Assembly (NCBI GenBank): GCA_002025645.1
Contig: CP018783.1
Location: 2,604,001-2,668,000, forward strand
Direction of reading: 5' to 3'
DNA length: 64,000 nt
Source: Curtobacterium pusillum
GTDB taxonomy: Bacteria; Actinomycetota; Actinomycetes; Actinomycetales; Microbacteriaceae
The position numbers and the translations under genes are program-made. Below the pieces are notes generated by a model, which saw only the letters and a program-made list of their open reading frames with translations, was not told where the DNA came from and did not search any database. Positions 17,134 through 25,972 of this stretch are shown piece by piece. Each line of letters opens with the position of its first letter. The first letter of the stretch is position 1.

Positions 17134-18310
17134 GGACGCTCCTGTTCCTGGTGGTGGACTGCGGGATCGGGGCGGACAGCTGCTCGAGCGAGGCGGCGAG
17201 GCCGCGCTGCAGGGCGAACTGTCCGGCGCCGACGAGACCGGCGTCGGCGCCGAGCGACACCGGCTCGATGGCGAGGTGCTGCGTCATCAGCGGGTGGCAG
17301 CTCTCGTAGAGCTGGCTCCGCACGGCGGCGATGAACGGGTCGAGGGTGGACAGGATGCCGCCGAGGTAGACGGCGTCCGGGTTGAAGAAGTTCACGTTGG
17401 CGGCGAGGACCTCGCCCAGGTAGCGGCCGGCCAGGCGCACGGCACGGGTTGCCTCGGGGTGCGCGTCGGACGCGAGCCGGACCACGTCGGCGGTCGAGGT
17501 CACGTCGACCCCGGCGGACGACAGGATCCGGACGAGGGCGGCCCCGGAGGCCACGGTCTCCAGGCACCCGGTGTTGCCGCACGAGCACGGGGTGTCGCCC
17601 GCGGCGTCGATCCGCACGTGCGTGATGTCCCCCGCGGCTCCCGTCGACCCGCGGTAGAGCCGGCCGTCGATGACGATCCCGGCGCCGATCGCCGACCCGG
17701 CCTTGATGGTGATCGTCTGGCGTCGAGCGGGGTCCTGCACGGTCTGCTCGCCCGCGGCCATGCAGTTCGCGTCGTTGTCCACGATCGCGGGCAGGTCGAA
17801 GCGCTCGGAGAGCCAGGACGCCACCGGGAACCCGTTCCACCCGGGCATCCGGCTCGGCAGGTCCACCACGCCGGCCTCGACGTCGACGGGCCCGGGCAGG
17901 CTCAGCCCGACGCCGCGGAGGCCCTCCCGACCACGCTCGTCGGCGAGTCGCTCGAGCAACCCGGCCAGACGCTGCAGCCCCGATGCCGGGCCCTCGGAGA
18001 GTGCGAACGGGACGTTCGCGACCGACTCGAGCGCACCTCCCGGCAGCACCACGCCGATGCGGGCGTGCCCGCCGCCGACGTCCGCGGCGACCGCGTACTC
18101 GTCGACGCCGCCGATGCGGAGCACCTTCCGGGGGCGTCCGCCGGTCGAGGTGTCGGTGCCCTCCTCCGCGAGCAGCCCGTGCGACAGCAGCTGCGACACC
18201 ACGTGCGAGACGGTCGAGGGAGCGGCACCGATCAGGTCCGCGATCTCGGTGCGACTGGAGGCCTGTCCGGAGGCGATGAGCTCGAGGACACGGGCGCTGA
18301 GGTCCGGCAC
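17126..18310 (-). CDS. ROK-family transcriptional regulator
   Basis: A 394-residue NagC/XylR-type regulator with an N-terminal winged helix (about 10-55, SRTEIADLIGAAPSTVSHVV) and a ROK sugar-binding domain carrying the zinc motif CSCGNTGCLE and the GAAGDITH block. I place the start at GTG 18310 (VPDLSARVLELIASGQ). The same frame stays open far upstream, antisense to the transporter operon, but codons before 18310 match no family. It heads the minus-strand operon and faces the peptide importer, so it probably controls both. Confidence 0.83.
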   Translation of the reverse strand: MPDLSARVLELIASGQASSRTEIADLIGAAPSTVSHVVSQLLSHGLLAEEGTDTSTGGRPRKVLRIGGVDEYAVAADVGGGHARIGVVLPGGALESVANVPFALSEGPASGLQRLAGLLERLADERGREGLRGVGLSLPGPVDVEAGVVDLPSRMPGWNGFPVASWLSERFDLPAIVDNDANCMAAGEQTVQDPARRQTITIKAGSAIGAGIVIDGRLYRGSTGAAGDITHVRIDAAGDTPCSCGNTGCLETVASGAALVRILSSAGVDVTSTADVVRLASDAHPEATRAVRLAGRYLGEVLAANVNFFNPDAVYLGGILSTLDPFIAAVRSQLYESCHPLMTQHLAIEPVSLGADAGLVGAGQFALQRGLAASLEQLSAPIPQSTTRNRSVRV

Positions 18311-18526
18311 GACTTTCTCCAATCCGGGCGGAACGCGATCGGAACCCCGATCGAAGCCGAGCCTAGGGGGCGGAATGCGCGGTCGACCCTTTCGTCCGTT
18401 CCGCAGTAACGCAGTTTTTACATCGAGATGTTTGTTTTTCCAACGGGTTTGGCCATTGACTGTCCGCGTGCCGATCGGCACCCGTGCACCAACCTCCCCG
18501 AAGTCCCTCGCACAAGGAGACACCGC
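18311..18526. promoter_or_regulatory. Divergent control region with ACATC-GA-GATGT dyad
   Basis: A 216-base gap between the divergent ROK regulator and peptide-transporter operons. Its middle is sharply AT-rich (about 18411-18445) and contains the inverted repeat ACATCGAGATGT at 18420-18431 between two T-rich tracts, a good candidate operator for the adjacent regulator. AAGGAGA at 18514-18520 is the ribosome site for the binding-protein gene. Confidence 0.5.
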
Positions 18527-20323
18527 ATGTCCAAGCCCCGTCGCTGGGCGCTCCTCACCGGAGCTGCGATCGCTGTGAGCGCCCTGCTCGCCGGATGTTC
18601 CGGGGGCGGCAACGCCTCCTCCGGTACGGACTCCGACGCGATCAACTACGCGCTGCCCGCCAACTTCACCCCGAACTGGATCCTCCCGATCGGCACGGCG
18701 GCGCACCTCAACACGAACAACGGCTCGATCGCACAGTCGCTCTACGAGCCGCTCATCGCGTACGACGGCTCCACGGGCAAGATCGCGTGGAACAAGGCCG
18801 GCTCCGTCGCCACCGACGTCTCCTTCGCGTCCGACTCGAAGAGCGCCACGGTCACCCTCGGCGACCGGCACTGGTCCGACGGGAAGCCGATCACGAGCCG
18901 CGACGTCGCCTTCTGGTTCAACCTGATCAAGGCGAACAAGGACCAGTGGGGCTCGTACTCCGAGGGCAAGGCGCCCGACAACTGGACGTCCTTCAAGACG
19001 GTCGACGACACGCACTTCACGATCACGTTCGACAAGGCGTACAACTCCGACTGGATGCTCGCCAACCAGCTGAGCCACATCATCCCGCTGCCGCAGCACG
19101 CCTGGGACAAGACGAGCGCCAGCGGTTCGGTCGGGAACGCCGACGAGACGACCGCCGGCGCGAAGCAGGTGTGGAAGTACCTGAACACCGCGGCCGGCAA
19201 GATCTCCGACTACGCCAGCGACGACCTGTGGAAGACGATCTCCGGTCCGTACGGCGTCAAGGCCTTCACCACGGCCGGCAAGGTCACCCTGACCGCCAAC
19301 ACCAAGTACGACGGCGGCGAGAAGCCCTCCATCAAGACGGTCAACCTCCTGCCGTTCACCACGAGCGACGCCGAGGTGAACGCGGTCCGCTCCGGCGAGG
19401 TCGACTACGGCTACATCAACGCCACCGACATGGACCAGAAGTCGTCCTTCACGGCGAAGGGCTACTCCGTCGAGCCGTGGACCGGTTGGGCGATCACGTA
19501 CATGCCGTACAACTTCAACAACCCGACGATGGGCGCCGTCTTCAAGCAGCTGTACGCCCGCCAGGCCGTCCAGATGTCGATCGACCAGAAGTCGCTGTCG
19601 AAGGTCGTCTTCAACGGCACCGCGACCTCGACCTACGGGCCGATCCCGCAGGCGCAGGAGTCCGACTACGTGTCGAGCGTCCAGAAGGACAACCCCTACC
19701 CCTTCAGCACGTCGAAGGCCAAGGACCTGCTGACCAGCCACGGCTGGTCGGAGCAGGGCGGCACGATGGTCTGCACCGACCCCGGCACGTCCGACAGCCA
19801 GTGCGGCGACGGCGTCGCGAAGGGCACGAAGTTCACCATGCAGGTGCTGTCGCAGTCCGGCTCGACCGTGACCGACAACATGATGAGCGCCATCCAGTCC
19901 TCGCTCGCGAAGACCGGCATCGGCTTCACCATCAAGACCGCGCCGGTGTCGAGCGTCCTGTCGCAGACCCCGACCTGCACGTCCGACGAGGCGAGCTGCA
20001 AGTGGGACCTGTCCTTCTTCGGCACCGCGGGCAGCTGGTACTTCCCGGCCTACCCGACCGGTGAGTCGCTCTTCTCGACCGGTGGTTCGGCGAACTTCGG
20101 CAGCTACTCCAACAAGCAGGTGGACGCCCTCATCGACGCGACCACCACCTCGCCCGATGCCACCGCCGTGCAGGACTACAGCGCCGCGGTCGCGAAGGAC
20201 CTGCCCGTGATCTGGCTGCCGAGCCCGGACTACCAGATCTCGGTCGTCAAGAAGGGGCTGACCGGGTTCGACCAGGACTCGCTCGCCAACTTCCACCCGG
20301 CCCAGTGGAAGTGGTCGAAGTAA
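18527..20323 (+). CDS. Peptide-type ABC transporter substrate-binding lipoprotein
   Basis: A 598-residue family 5 (DppA/OppA-type) binding protein. The lipobox LAGC gives Cys24 as lipid anchor, and the mature part opens with a Gly/Ser-rich linker. Family blocks include YEPLIAYDGSTGKIAW and KSATVTLGDRHWSDGKPITS. ATG 18527 follows AAGGAGA; upstream in-frame ATG 18428 overlaps the operator and is rejected. It binds oligopeptides or similar ligands such as muropeptides or aminosugar conjugates. The GGAGGC palindrome after it may hold its expression above that of the permeases. Confidence 0.88.
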   Translation: MSKPRRWALLTGAAIAVSALLAGCSGGGNASSGTDSDAINYALPANFTPNWILPIGTAAHLNTNNGSIAQSLYEPLIAYDGSTGKIAWNKAGSVATDVSFASDSKSATVTLGDRHWSDGKPITSRDVAFWFNLIKANKDQWGSYSEGKAPDNWTSFKTVDDTHFTITFDKAYNSDWMLANQLSHIIPLPQHAWDKTSASGSVGNADETTAGAKQVWKYLNTAAGKISDYASDDLWKTISGPYGVKAFTTAGKVTLTANTKYDGGEKPSIKTVNLLPFTTSDAEVNAVRSGEVDYGYINATDMDQKSSFTAKGYSVEPWTGWAITYMPYNFNNPTMGAVFKQLYARQAVQMSIDQKSLSKVVFNGTATSTYGPIPQAQESDYVSSVQKDNPYPFSTSKAKDLLTSHGWSEQGGTMVCTDPGTSDSQCGDGVAKGTKFTMQVLSQSGSTVTDNMMSAIQSSLAKTGIGFTIKTAPVSSVLSQTPTCTSDEASCKWDLSFFGTAGSWYFPAYPTGESLFSTGGSANFGSYSNKQVDALIDATTTSPDATAVQDYSAAVAKDLPVIWLPSPDYQISVVKKGLTGFDQDSLANFHPAQWKWSK

Positions 20324-20338
20324 CCACCTGACACCCCC

Positions 20339-20377
20339 TGGAGGCGCGGCGCGGGTCCGACCCGCACCGCGCCTCCC
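20339..20377. repeat. CTGGAGGC palindrome, copy 2 (inside the operon)
   Basis: GGAGGCGCGG at 20340-20349 pairs with CCGCGCCTCC at 20367-20376, with an inner stem GCGGGTC/GACCCGC. It lies between the binding-protein gene and the first permease gene, inside one operon, where a stem can stabilise or attenuate the transcript. It belongs to the same family as eight other elements here. Confidence 0.75.
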
Positions 20378-20413
20378 GGGGCCCACCGCACCAACCCAGA
20401 CGACGGAAGCCGC

Positions 20414-21373
20414 ATGACCACAGCCCTGTACCTGCTCCGGCGCGTGCTGCAAGCACTCGCCGTGGTCCTCATCGTCACGATCGTCGTGTTCTGCCTGTTG
20501 CACGCCCTGCCGGGCGGACCCGCCCGCGGCGTCCTCGGCGTCTCGGCGACGCCCGCGCAGATCACCGCGTTCAACCATGCGCAGGGGCTCGACCAGGCGC
20601 TGCCCGTGCAGTACCTCCGGTTCCTCGGACGGCTGCTCACCGGCGACCTCGGCACCTCGTACACGCTCAACGAACCGGTCGCGCAGCTCATCGCCGAGCG
20701 GCTGCCGAAGACCCTCGTGCTCACCGGGATCTCCGCCGTCCTCGGCCTCGTCATCGCGATCCCCGTCGGCATGTGGCAGGCGGCCCGGCGCAACGGTGCG
20801 GTCGACTACGCGGCCACCGCCCTGGCGTTCGTCTTCTACTCGACGCCGGCGTTCTTCCTCGGCCTCGTCCTCATCATCGTCTTCAGCCAGCAGCTGCCGT
20901 GGCTGCCGTCGCAGGCGCCGAGCGGGAACACCCTCGCCGAGGTCTTCCAGGACCCGGCCGGGCTCGTCCTCCCCGTCGTGACCGGGGCCCTCGCCATGAT
21001 CGCCGTCTTCAGCCGGTACATGCGGGCCTCGACGCTCGAGAACCTGCAGGAGGACTACGTGCGCACCGCCCGTGCCGGTGGCGCGTCCACCGCCACGATC
21101 CTGCGGCGGCACGTGTTCCGGAACTCGCTCACGCCGGTCGTCGCGATGCTCGGCTACTACCTGCCCGTGTTGTTCGGTGGCGCGCTCGTGACCGAGCAGC
21201 TGTTCAACTACCCCGGCATGGGCCTGCTGTTCTGGAACGCCGCGCAGACCTCCGACTACCCGACGCTGCTCGGCTGCGTCCTCGTCATCTCGATCGCGAC
21301 CGTGGTGGGCACGCTGCTCGCCGACGTCGCGCAGTCCTTGATCGACCCCCGAGTGAAGGCAGGCCGCGCATGA
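20414..21373 (+). CDS. Peptide-type ABC transporter permease (DppB type)
   Basis: A 319-residue membrane protein of the binding-protein-dependent transport family. It has an N-terminal helix, a long periplasmic loop (about 30-100) containing LLTGDLGTSYTLNEPV, then five helices. The EAA-like loop EDYVRTARAGGASTATILRR contacts the ATPase. ATG 20414 is preceded by a short purine run (ACGGAAG). The stop overlaps the next gene's start by four bases (ATGA). It works with the DppC-type permease and the fused ATPase. Confidence 0.9.
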   Translation: MTTALYLLRRVLQALAVVLIVTIVVFCLLHALPGGPARGVLGVSATPAQITAFNHAQGLDQALPVQYLRFLGRLLTGDLGTSYTLNEPVAQLIAERLPKTLVLTGISAVLGLVIAIPVGMWQAARRNGAVDYAATALAFVFYSTPAFFLGLVLIIVFSQQLPWLPSQAPSGNTLAEVFQDPAGLVLPVVTGALAMIAVFSRYMRASTLENLQEDYVRTARAGGASTATILRRHVFRNSLTPVVAMLGYYLPVLFGGALVTEQLFNYPGMGLLFWNAAQTSDYPTLLGCVLVISIATVVGTLLADVAQSLIDPRVKAGRA

Positions 21374-22269
21374 CCGCACAACTCGCACCCGAAGCACCCG
21401 GTGCTGCGTCCCTGGTCCAGCCCGTCGCGTCGACGGGTTGGCGGCTCGCCGTCCGTCGCTTCCGGCACAACACCCTCGCGGTGATCGGCCTCGTCGTCAT
21501 CGTCGTCATCGTGCTGTTCTGCTTCGTCGGTCCGTTCCTGTACCCGACCGACCAGACGCACACGCAGCTGTCCCAGGCCAACCTCGGCCCGAGTGCGGCG
21601 CACTGGCTCGGCACCGACGCCGTCGGGCACGACGTCCTCGGTCGCCTGATGTTCGGCGGCAAGGTCTCGCTCATGGTCGGCATCGCCGCCGGCATCCTCG
21701 CCACCGTCGTCGGGACCCTGTGGGGTTCGGTCGCCGGGTACGTGGGCGGCTGGGTGGACGCCGTCATGATGCGCGTGGTCGACGCGGGCATCGCGATCCC
21801 GGCGCTCTTCATCCTGCTGGTCATCTCGGCGATCACGACCCCGGGCGTCGGCGGACTCATCGTCATCCTCGGGTTCGTGTCGTGGCTCGTGCCCTCCCGC
21901 CTCATCCGCGCGGAGACCCTGACGCTGAAGAACCGCGACTACGTCCTGACGCTCCGCGCGATCGGCGGCTCGCACGCCCGCGCCATCGGGAAGCACCTGC
22001 TCCCGAACTCGGTGTCGACGATCGTCGTCGCCGCCACGTTCCAGGTCGCCGACGCGATCCTCCTCGTCGCCTACGTCTCGTACCTCGGGTTGGGCGTCCA
22101 GGCCCCGGCGACGGACTGGGGCGGCATGCTCTCGGCGGGTCTCACCGCCGCCTACTCGGGACGGTGGTGGCTCATCGTGCCGCCGGGTCTAGCCGTGATC
22201 CTCGTCGTCTGCGCGTTCAACGCCGTGGGCGACGGGCTCCGGGACGCCTTCGACGTGAGGGGCCGCTGA
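21370..22269 (+). CDS. Peptide-type ABC transporter permease (DppC type)
   Basis: A 299-residue second permease subunit. After a cytoplasmic tail (1-30) comes a first helix, then the periplasmic block HWLGTDAVGHDVLGRLMFGGK that is diagnostic for DppC/OppC, and five further helices. The coupling loop is NRDYVLTLRAIGGSHARAI. ATG 21370 sits in an ATGA overlap with the upstream gene, and the stop overlaps the ATPase start (TGATG). Confidence 0.9.
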   Translation: MTAQLAPEAPGAASLVQPVASTGWRLAVRRFRHNTLAVIGLVVIVVIVLFCFVGPFLYPTDQTHTQLSQANLGPSAAHWLGTDAVGHDVLGRLMFGGKVSLMVGIAAGILATVVGTLWGSVAGYVGGWVDAVMMRVVDAGIAIPALFILLVISAITTPGVGGLIVILGFVSWLVPSRLIRAETLTLKNRDYVLTLRAIGGSHARAIGKHLLPNSVSTIVVAATFQVADAILLVAYVSYLGLGVQAPATDWGGMLSAGLTAAYSGRWWLIVPPGLAVILVVCAFNAVGDGLRDAFDVRGR

Positions 22270-23978
22270 TGTCCATCCTGACCACCACCGACCTCGGGGT
22301 CGCGTTCAGCACCGAGTCCGGCACCGTCGACGCCGTCCGCGGGGTGTCCCTGCACGTCGAACCGGGCGAGACCCTCGCGCTCGTCGGGGAGTCCGGGTCC
22401 GGCAAGTCGACCGTCGCCCTCGCCGCGATGGGCCTGCTGTCCGGGAACGCCACCGCGCGTGGCAGCGCCGTCGTCGACGGTCACGAGGTCGTGGGGGCCC
22501 CGGAGACCGCCCTCCGCCGTCTGCGCGGGAGCACCGTCTCGATGGTCTTCCAGGAGCCGGCGACCGCCCTCGACCCCCTGACCCGCGTGGGCGCGCAGAT
22601 CGCGGAGGTCATCCGGAACCACGGGGACGTCTCCGCGTCGGACGCAGCCGCGCGGGCCGTGGACCTGCTCGCCCGTGTCGGCATCCCCTCGCCGGCGCAG
22701 CGTGCGAAGGCGTTCCCGTTCCAGCTGTCCGGCGGGCAGCGGCAGCGCGTCGTCATCGCGAGGGCGATCGCGAACTCGCCGAAGCTCCTCATCGCCGACG
22801 AACCGACGACCGCGCTGGACGTCACCGTGCAGGCCGAGATCCTCGAGCTGCTCCGTCGCCTGGCCGCGGACACCGGCACGGGCGTGCTGCTCGTCACCCA
22901 CAACATGGGTGTCGTCGCGGACTTCGCGGACCGGGTCGCGGTGATGCTGCAGGGCGAGATCGTGGAGACCGGTGGCGTCGAGGACGTCCTGCTCCGGCCG
23001 CAGCACGACTACACGAAGCGGCTGCTCGCGGCGGTGCCGCAGCTGGCGGTCGCACCGGCGGGCGTCGGTGCGACGGCCGGGCCCGTCCCGCCGGTTGCGT
23101 CGGTCGGTTCGGTCGCCTCCGTCGACGTTCCGGACGGGAGGCACGGTGCGGCCCCGGTGGTCGACCTGCGGGACGTCTCGGTGACGTTCGGGCGCGGGGC
23201 GCGCGCGGTGCACGCCCTGCAGGGCATCGACATCGCCGTGCACGCCGGCGAGACCGTCGGCCTGGTCGGCGAGTCCGGCTCCGGCAAGTCCACGGCGGCC
23301 CGGGTGGCGCTCGGGCTCGTCAAGCCGACCTCCGGCTCGGTGCACCTGTTCGGGTCCGACCTCCGCACCGCTCGGGGGCGGGACCGCCGGGCGCTCCGGT
23401 CCGGCATCGGCGTCGTGCTGCAGGACCCGGTCGCGTCGTTGGACGCCCGGATGTCCGTCGCCGAGTGCATCGCCGAGCCGCTCGCCGTGCACCGCCGCGG
23501 GATGTCCTCCGCCGACCGCCGGAAGCGCATCGACGAGGTCCTCGACGCCGTCCGCCTGCCCCGGACCCTCGCGTCCCGCGCGCCCCGGGAGCTCTCCGGC
23601 GGCCAGCGGCAGCGCGTGTCGCTGGCCCGTGCGCTCGTGCTCTCGCCGCGGCTGCTCGTCGCCGACGAACCGACGAGTGCCCTCGACGTCAGCGTGCAGG
23701 AGACCGTGCTCGAGGTCCTGCGCGAACTGCAGGACGACCTCGGCTTCGCGTGCCTGTTCGTCTCGCACGACCTCGCCGTCGTGCAGCAGTTCGCCGAGCG
23801 GGTCGTCGTGATGCGCCAGGGCGTGATCGAGGAGCAGGGCACCACGGACACCACCCTGCTGCACCCGACGACCGACTACACACGTCGGCTGCTCGCTGCG
23901 GTGCCCGTCCCTGACCCGGTGCTGCAACGGCAGCGTCGCGCCGAGCGCCTCGCGACGCTCGCGGCGGTGGACGCGTGA
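22269..23978 (+). CDS. Fused dipeptide/oligopeptide ABC transporter ATPase (DppD-DppF type)
   Basis: A 569-residue protein with two complete ATP-binding cassettes. The first has Walker A GESGSGKST at about 40-48, LSGGQRQR and LLIADEPTT. The second has Walker A near 334, LSGGQRQR and LLVADEPTS. A low-complexity Ala/Val/Pro linker (about 255-290) joins them. Each half ends with the DYT(K/R)RLLAAVP oligopeptide-transporter tail. It replaces the usual separate DppD and DppF subunits. It overlaps the permease gene by one base, and the ROK kinase gene starts four bases before its end. Confidence 0.92.
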   Translation: MSILTTTDLGVAFSTESGTVDAVRGVSLHVEPGETLALVGESGSGKSTVALAAMGLLSGNATARGSAVVDGHEVVGAPETALRRLRGSTVSMVFQEPATALDPLTRVGAQIAEVIRNHGDVSASDAAARAVDLLARVGIPSPAQRAKAFPFQLSGGQRQRVVIARAIANSPKLLIADEPTTALDVTVQAEILELLRRLAADTGTGVLLVTHNMGVVADFADRVAVMLQGEIVETGGVEDVLLRPQHDYTKRLLAAVPQLAVAPAGVGATAGPVPPVASVGSVASVDVPDGRHGAAPVVDLRDVSVTFGRGARAVHALQGIDIAVHAGETVGLVGESGSGKSTAARVALGLVKPTSGSVHLFGSDLRTARGRDRRALRSGIGVVLQDPVASLDARMSVAECIAEPLAVHRRGMSSADRRKRIDEVLDAVRLPRTLASRAPRELSGGQRQRVSLARALVLSPRLLVADEPTSALDVSVQETVLEVLRELQDDLGFACLFVSHDLAVVQQFAERVVVMRQGVIEEQGTTDTTLLHPTTDYTRRLLAAVPVPDPVLQRQRRAERLATLAAVDA

Positions 23979-24907
23979 GCACGGTCCTCGCGGGGATCGA
24001 CGTCGGCGGTACCAACACGAAGGTGCTGCTCGCGACCCCCGACCTCGAGGTGATCGACCGCATCGACCTGCCGACACCGGCGCACGCCGGCGGGGACGCG
24101 ATCGTGACCGCCGCCGTCGAGGCGGTGCGCGTCCTGCTCGACCGGCACCGGGCCTCCCTGGCGGGTGTCGGGGTGGGCGCGGCCGGCGTCGTCGACGCGG
24201 CCACGGGGACGGTCCTCGTCACCGCGAACTCGTTCACCGGGTGGGCCGGGTACGGCGTCACCGCGGCGGTGTCGGCGGCGCTCGGTGTCCCCGCGACGCT
24301 CGACAACGACGTGAACGCGTTCCTGCTCGGCGAGCTCGCCGCCGGCGCCGTCGCGGGGGAGCCCGACGCCCTCGGCATGACGCTCGGCACCGGCGTCGGA
24401 GGGGCGCTTGTGCTCGGCGGCACCCTGTTCGCGGGTCCCCGCGGTGCAGCGGGGGAGATCGGGCACGTCCCCGGGTTCAGTGACGTCCGCTGCACCTGCG
24501 GGCAGGTCGGCCACCTGGAGACCATCGCCGGCGCACGGGGGATCGCCGACCGCTACGCCGAGCGGTCGGGGCGTCGGGTGTCCGCTCGTGCCGTCGCCGA
24601 CGCGGCCCGCGCCGGGGACCCCGACGCGGCTGCGGTGTTCGCGACCACCGGGTGGGGGATCGCCCGTGCCGCCCTGCTCACCGCCGGGATCCTCGACGTG
24701 ACGACGGTCGTCATCGGTGGTGGCGTCGCGCGGTCGTGGGACCTGCTCGAACCGGCCGTCACCGCGGCCATCGCGGTCGAACCCCCGGTGAGCGGCGCGA
24801 CCATCCGGCTGGCCCAGAGTGCGCTCGGCGCCGACGCGGTCGCGCTCGGGGCGGCGGCGCAGGTGCGGGACCTCGTGCGCGGCAGCGCGGTTGTGAGCGA
24901 TCGGTGA
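23975..24907 (+). CDS. ROK-family kinase, second copy
   Basis: A 310-residue ASKHA-fold sugar kinase with phosphate loop GIDVGGTNTKV near residues 7-17, LDNDVNAF carrying the catalytic Asp, and GEIGH. The zinc motif reads CTCGQVGHLE (around residue 173), so the third Cys of the usual CxCGxxGC is His. GTG 23975 overlaps the ATPase stop. As the last gene of the importer operon it suggests that the imported compound contains, or releases, a hexose or aminosugar that is phosphorylated inside the cell. Confidence 0.85.
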   Translation: MSTVLAGIDVGGTNTKVLLATPDLEVIDRIDLPTPAHAGGDAIVTAAVEAVRVLLDRHRASLAGVGVGAAGVVDAATGTVLVTANSFTGWAGYGVTAAVSAALGVPATLDNDVNAFLLGELAAGAVAGEPDALGMTLGTGVGGALVLGGTLFAGPRGAAGEIGHVPGFSDVRCTCGQVGHLETIAGARGIADRYAERSGRRVSARAVADAARAGDPDAAAVFATTGWGIARAALLTAGILDVTTVVIGGGVARSWDLLEPAVTAAIAVEPPVSGATIRLAQSALGADAVALGAAAQVRDLVRGSAVVSDR

Positions 24908-24936
24908 CACCTCGCTCTTGTCAGCGATCGGTCACA
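24892..24936. repeat. Tandem 18-base near-repeats at the kinase stop
   Basis: TGTGAGCGATCGGTGACA at 24892-24909 and TGTCAGCGATCGGTCACA at 24919-24936 differ at two positions. The first includes the last codons and stop of the kinase gene. Each is roughly symmetric about GCGATCG. Function unknown; they could be protein-binding sites. Confidence 0.55.
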
Positions 24937-25008
24937 TGCGCCGCCACAGGCCGGCGCCGGGCTGTGACGGCGCCGCCCCGCCGTGCCAGGTCGCGAGTCG
25001 CGTGCACT

Positions 25009-25070
25009 CGCACAACCGAAGTCGCCTCGCACCACGGAATCCTGGGGTGCGAGGCGACTTCGGTTGTGCG
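25009..25070. terminator. 25-bp perfect stem between convergent genes
   Basis: Left arm 25009-25033 and right arm 25046-25070 are perfect reverse complements with a 12-base loop. The arms contain CGCACAACCGAAGTCGCC and its complement. It lies between the ROK kinase gene (plus) and the DUF4383 gene (minus), so it may end transcription in both directions. No T-run follows. Its unusual length also fits a mobile or dispersed palindromic repeat. Confidence 0.6.
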
Positions 25071-25165
25071 GACGACTCAGACCAACCCGGCGCACGACGA
25101 GAGCCGGTCCGAACCACCTGATCTCGTGGTTCGGGCCGGCTCGGCTCGTACGGGCTGTGGGAGGG

Positions 25166-25627
25166 CTACGCCCGGCGCGCCCCGATGCGCGGCAGGAGCA
25201 GGCCGAGCACGATCATCGCGACGGCGAGGATCAGGTGCAGCACGTTGTCGGCACTGTTCAGCGGCACGAAGTTCGCCGGGTCGGCCATCCCCGCGGTGAA
25301 GAGCCCGTAGACGAACAGGACCGCGTAGACGATGCCGCCGACGACGAGGTAGAGCCGGGCGCCGCGAGCACTGCGGGCCGCGAGGAGCCCGACGACGCCG
25401 AAGAGCAGGTGCACGATGTTGTGGAGCACGGACACCTGGAACAGGCCCACGAGCATCGCCATCGAGCCGTGACCCGCCACGGACATGGTGCCCATGTCCA
25501 TCGTCAGGCCGGGGATGAAGCCGGCGATGCCGACCAGGAGGAAGACGACGCCGAAGACGAAGGCGCCCTTCTGGGTCCACGTCGATCCGTACCCGACGCG
25601 GGTGGTTGCTGCTGCGTTGCTGGTCAT
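25166..25627 (-). CDS. DUF4383 membrane protein
   Basis: A 153-residue integral membrane protein with four predicted helices, matching the DUF4383 family of actinobacterial small membrane proteins. Typical features are the segment VSVLHNIVHLLFGVVGL (helix 2) and DNVLHLILAVAMIVLGL (last helix), each with a conserved His. Function unknown. ATG 25627 has AGAGAGG upstream on the coding strand and gives a basic, polar N-terminus before helix 1. An in-frame ATG at 25693 is less likely. Confidence 0.82.
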   Translation of the reverse strand: MTSNAAATTRVGYGSTWTQKGAFVFGVVFLLVGIAGFIPGLTMDMGTMSVAGHGSMAMLVGLFQVSVLHNIVHLLFGVVGLLAARSARGARLYLVVGGIVYAVLFVYGLFTAGMADPANFVPLNSADNVLHLILAVAMIVLGLLLPRIGARRA

Positions 25628-25750
25628 GGTGCGACCTCTCTTCTGGAGAAGACCGACGCATCCGTGCGCGGCCTGGACGCTCATGACGTCCAAGGTGCAT
25701 TCGGAGCAGTCGCACGGGCGGTTTGCAGGTCGACGCGCCGCCCGGTCTGA

Positions 25751-25972
25751 TCAGTGGTCCGGGAGGACGCCCGTGAAGGCCAGGACCGCGATGAGCGCTC
25801 CGCCGACCGCCAGGAACACTCCCATGGTCCGCACGAACGCGGGCGTGATCGGGCGCCCGTTCGCGAGTTGCCCTCCGCCGATGCGCTGCGCCCACGGAGT
25901 CCAGACGGTGATGACGACGCCCCACACCGCGACGATCACGCCGCCGATGCCGAACAGGAGCTGCGGGTTCAC
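25751..25972 (-). CDS. Small two-helix membrane protein
   Basis: A 73-residue protein with two hydrophobic segments (about 4-24 and 49-68) joined by a polar loop TPWAQRIGGGQLANGRPITP. I do not recognise a named family. GTG 25972 is the only suitable start giving a membrane-protein N-terminus; the long upstream extension of this frame is antisense to the SDR gene. It lies 120 bases upstream of the DUF4383 gene on the same strand. Confidence 0.6.
   Translation of the reverse strand: MNPQLLFGIGGVIVAVWGVVITVWTPWAQRIGGGQLANGRPITPAFVRTMGVFLAVGGALIAVLAFTGVLPDH

Noticed and set aside
18311..21397. Very long open frame on the minus strand opposite the peptide-transporter operon, continuous with the ROK regulator
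   Set aside because: High GC with biased third positions keeps antisense frames open. The translation is Arg/Gly/Val-rich with no domain, while the plus strand encodes four clear transporter proteins.
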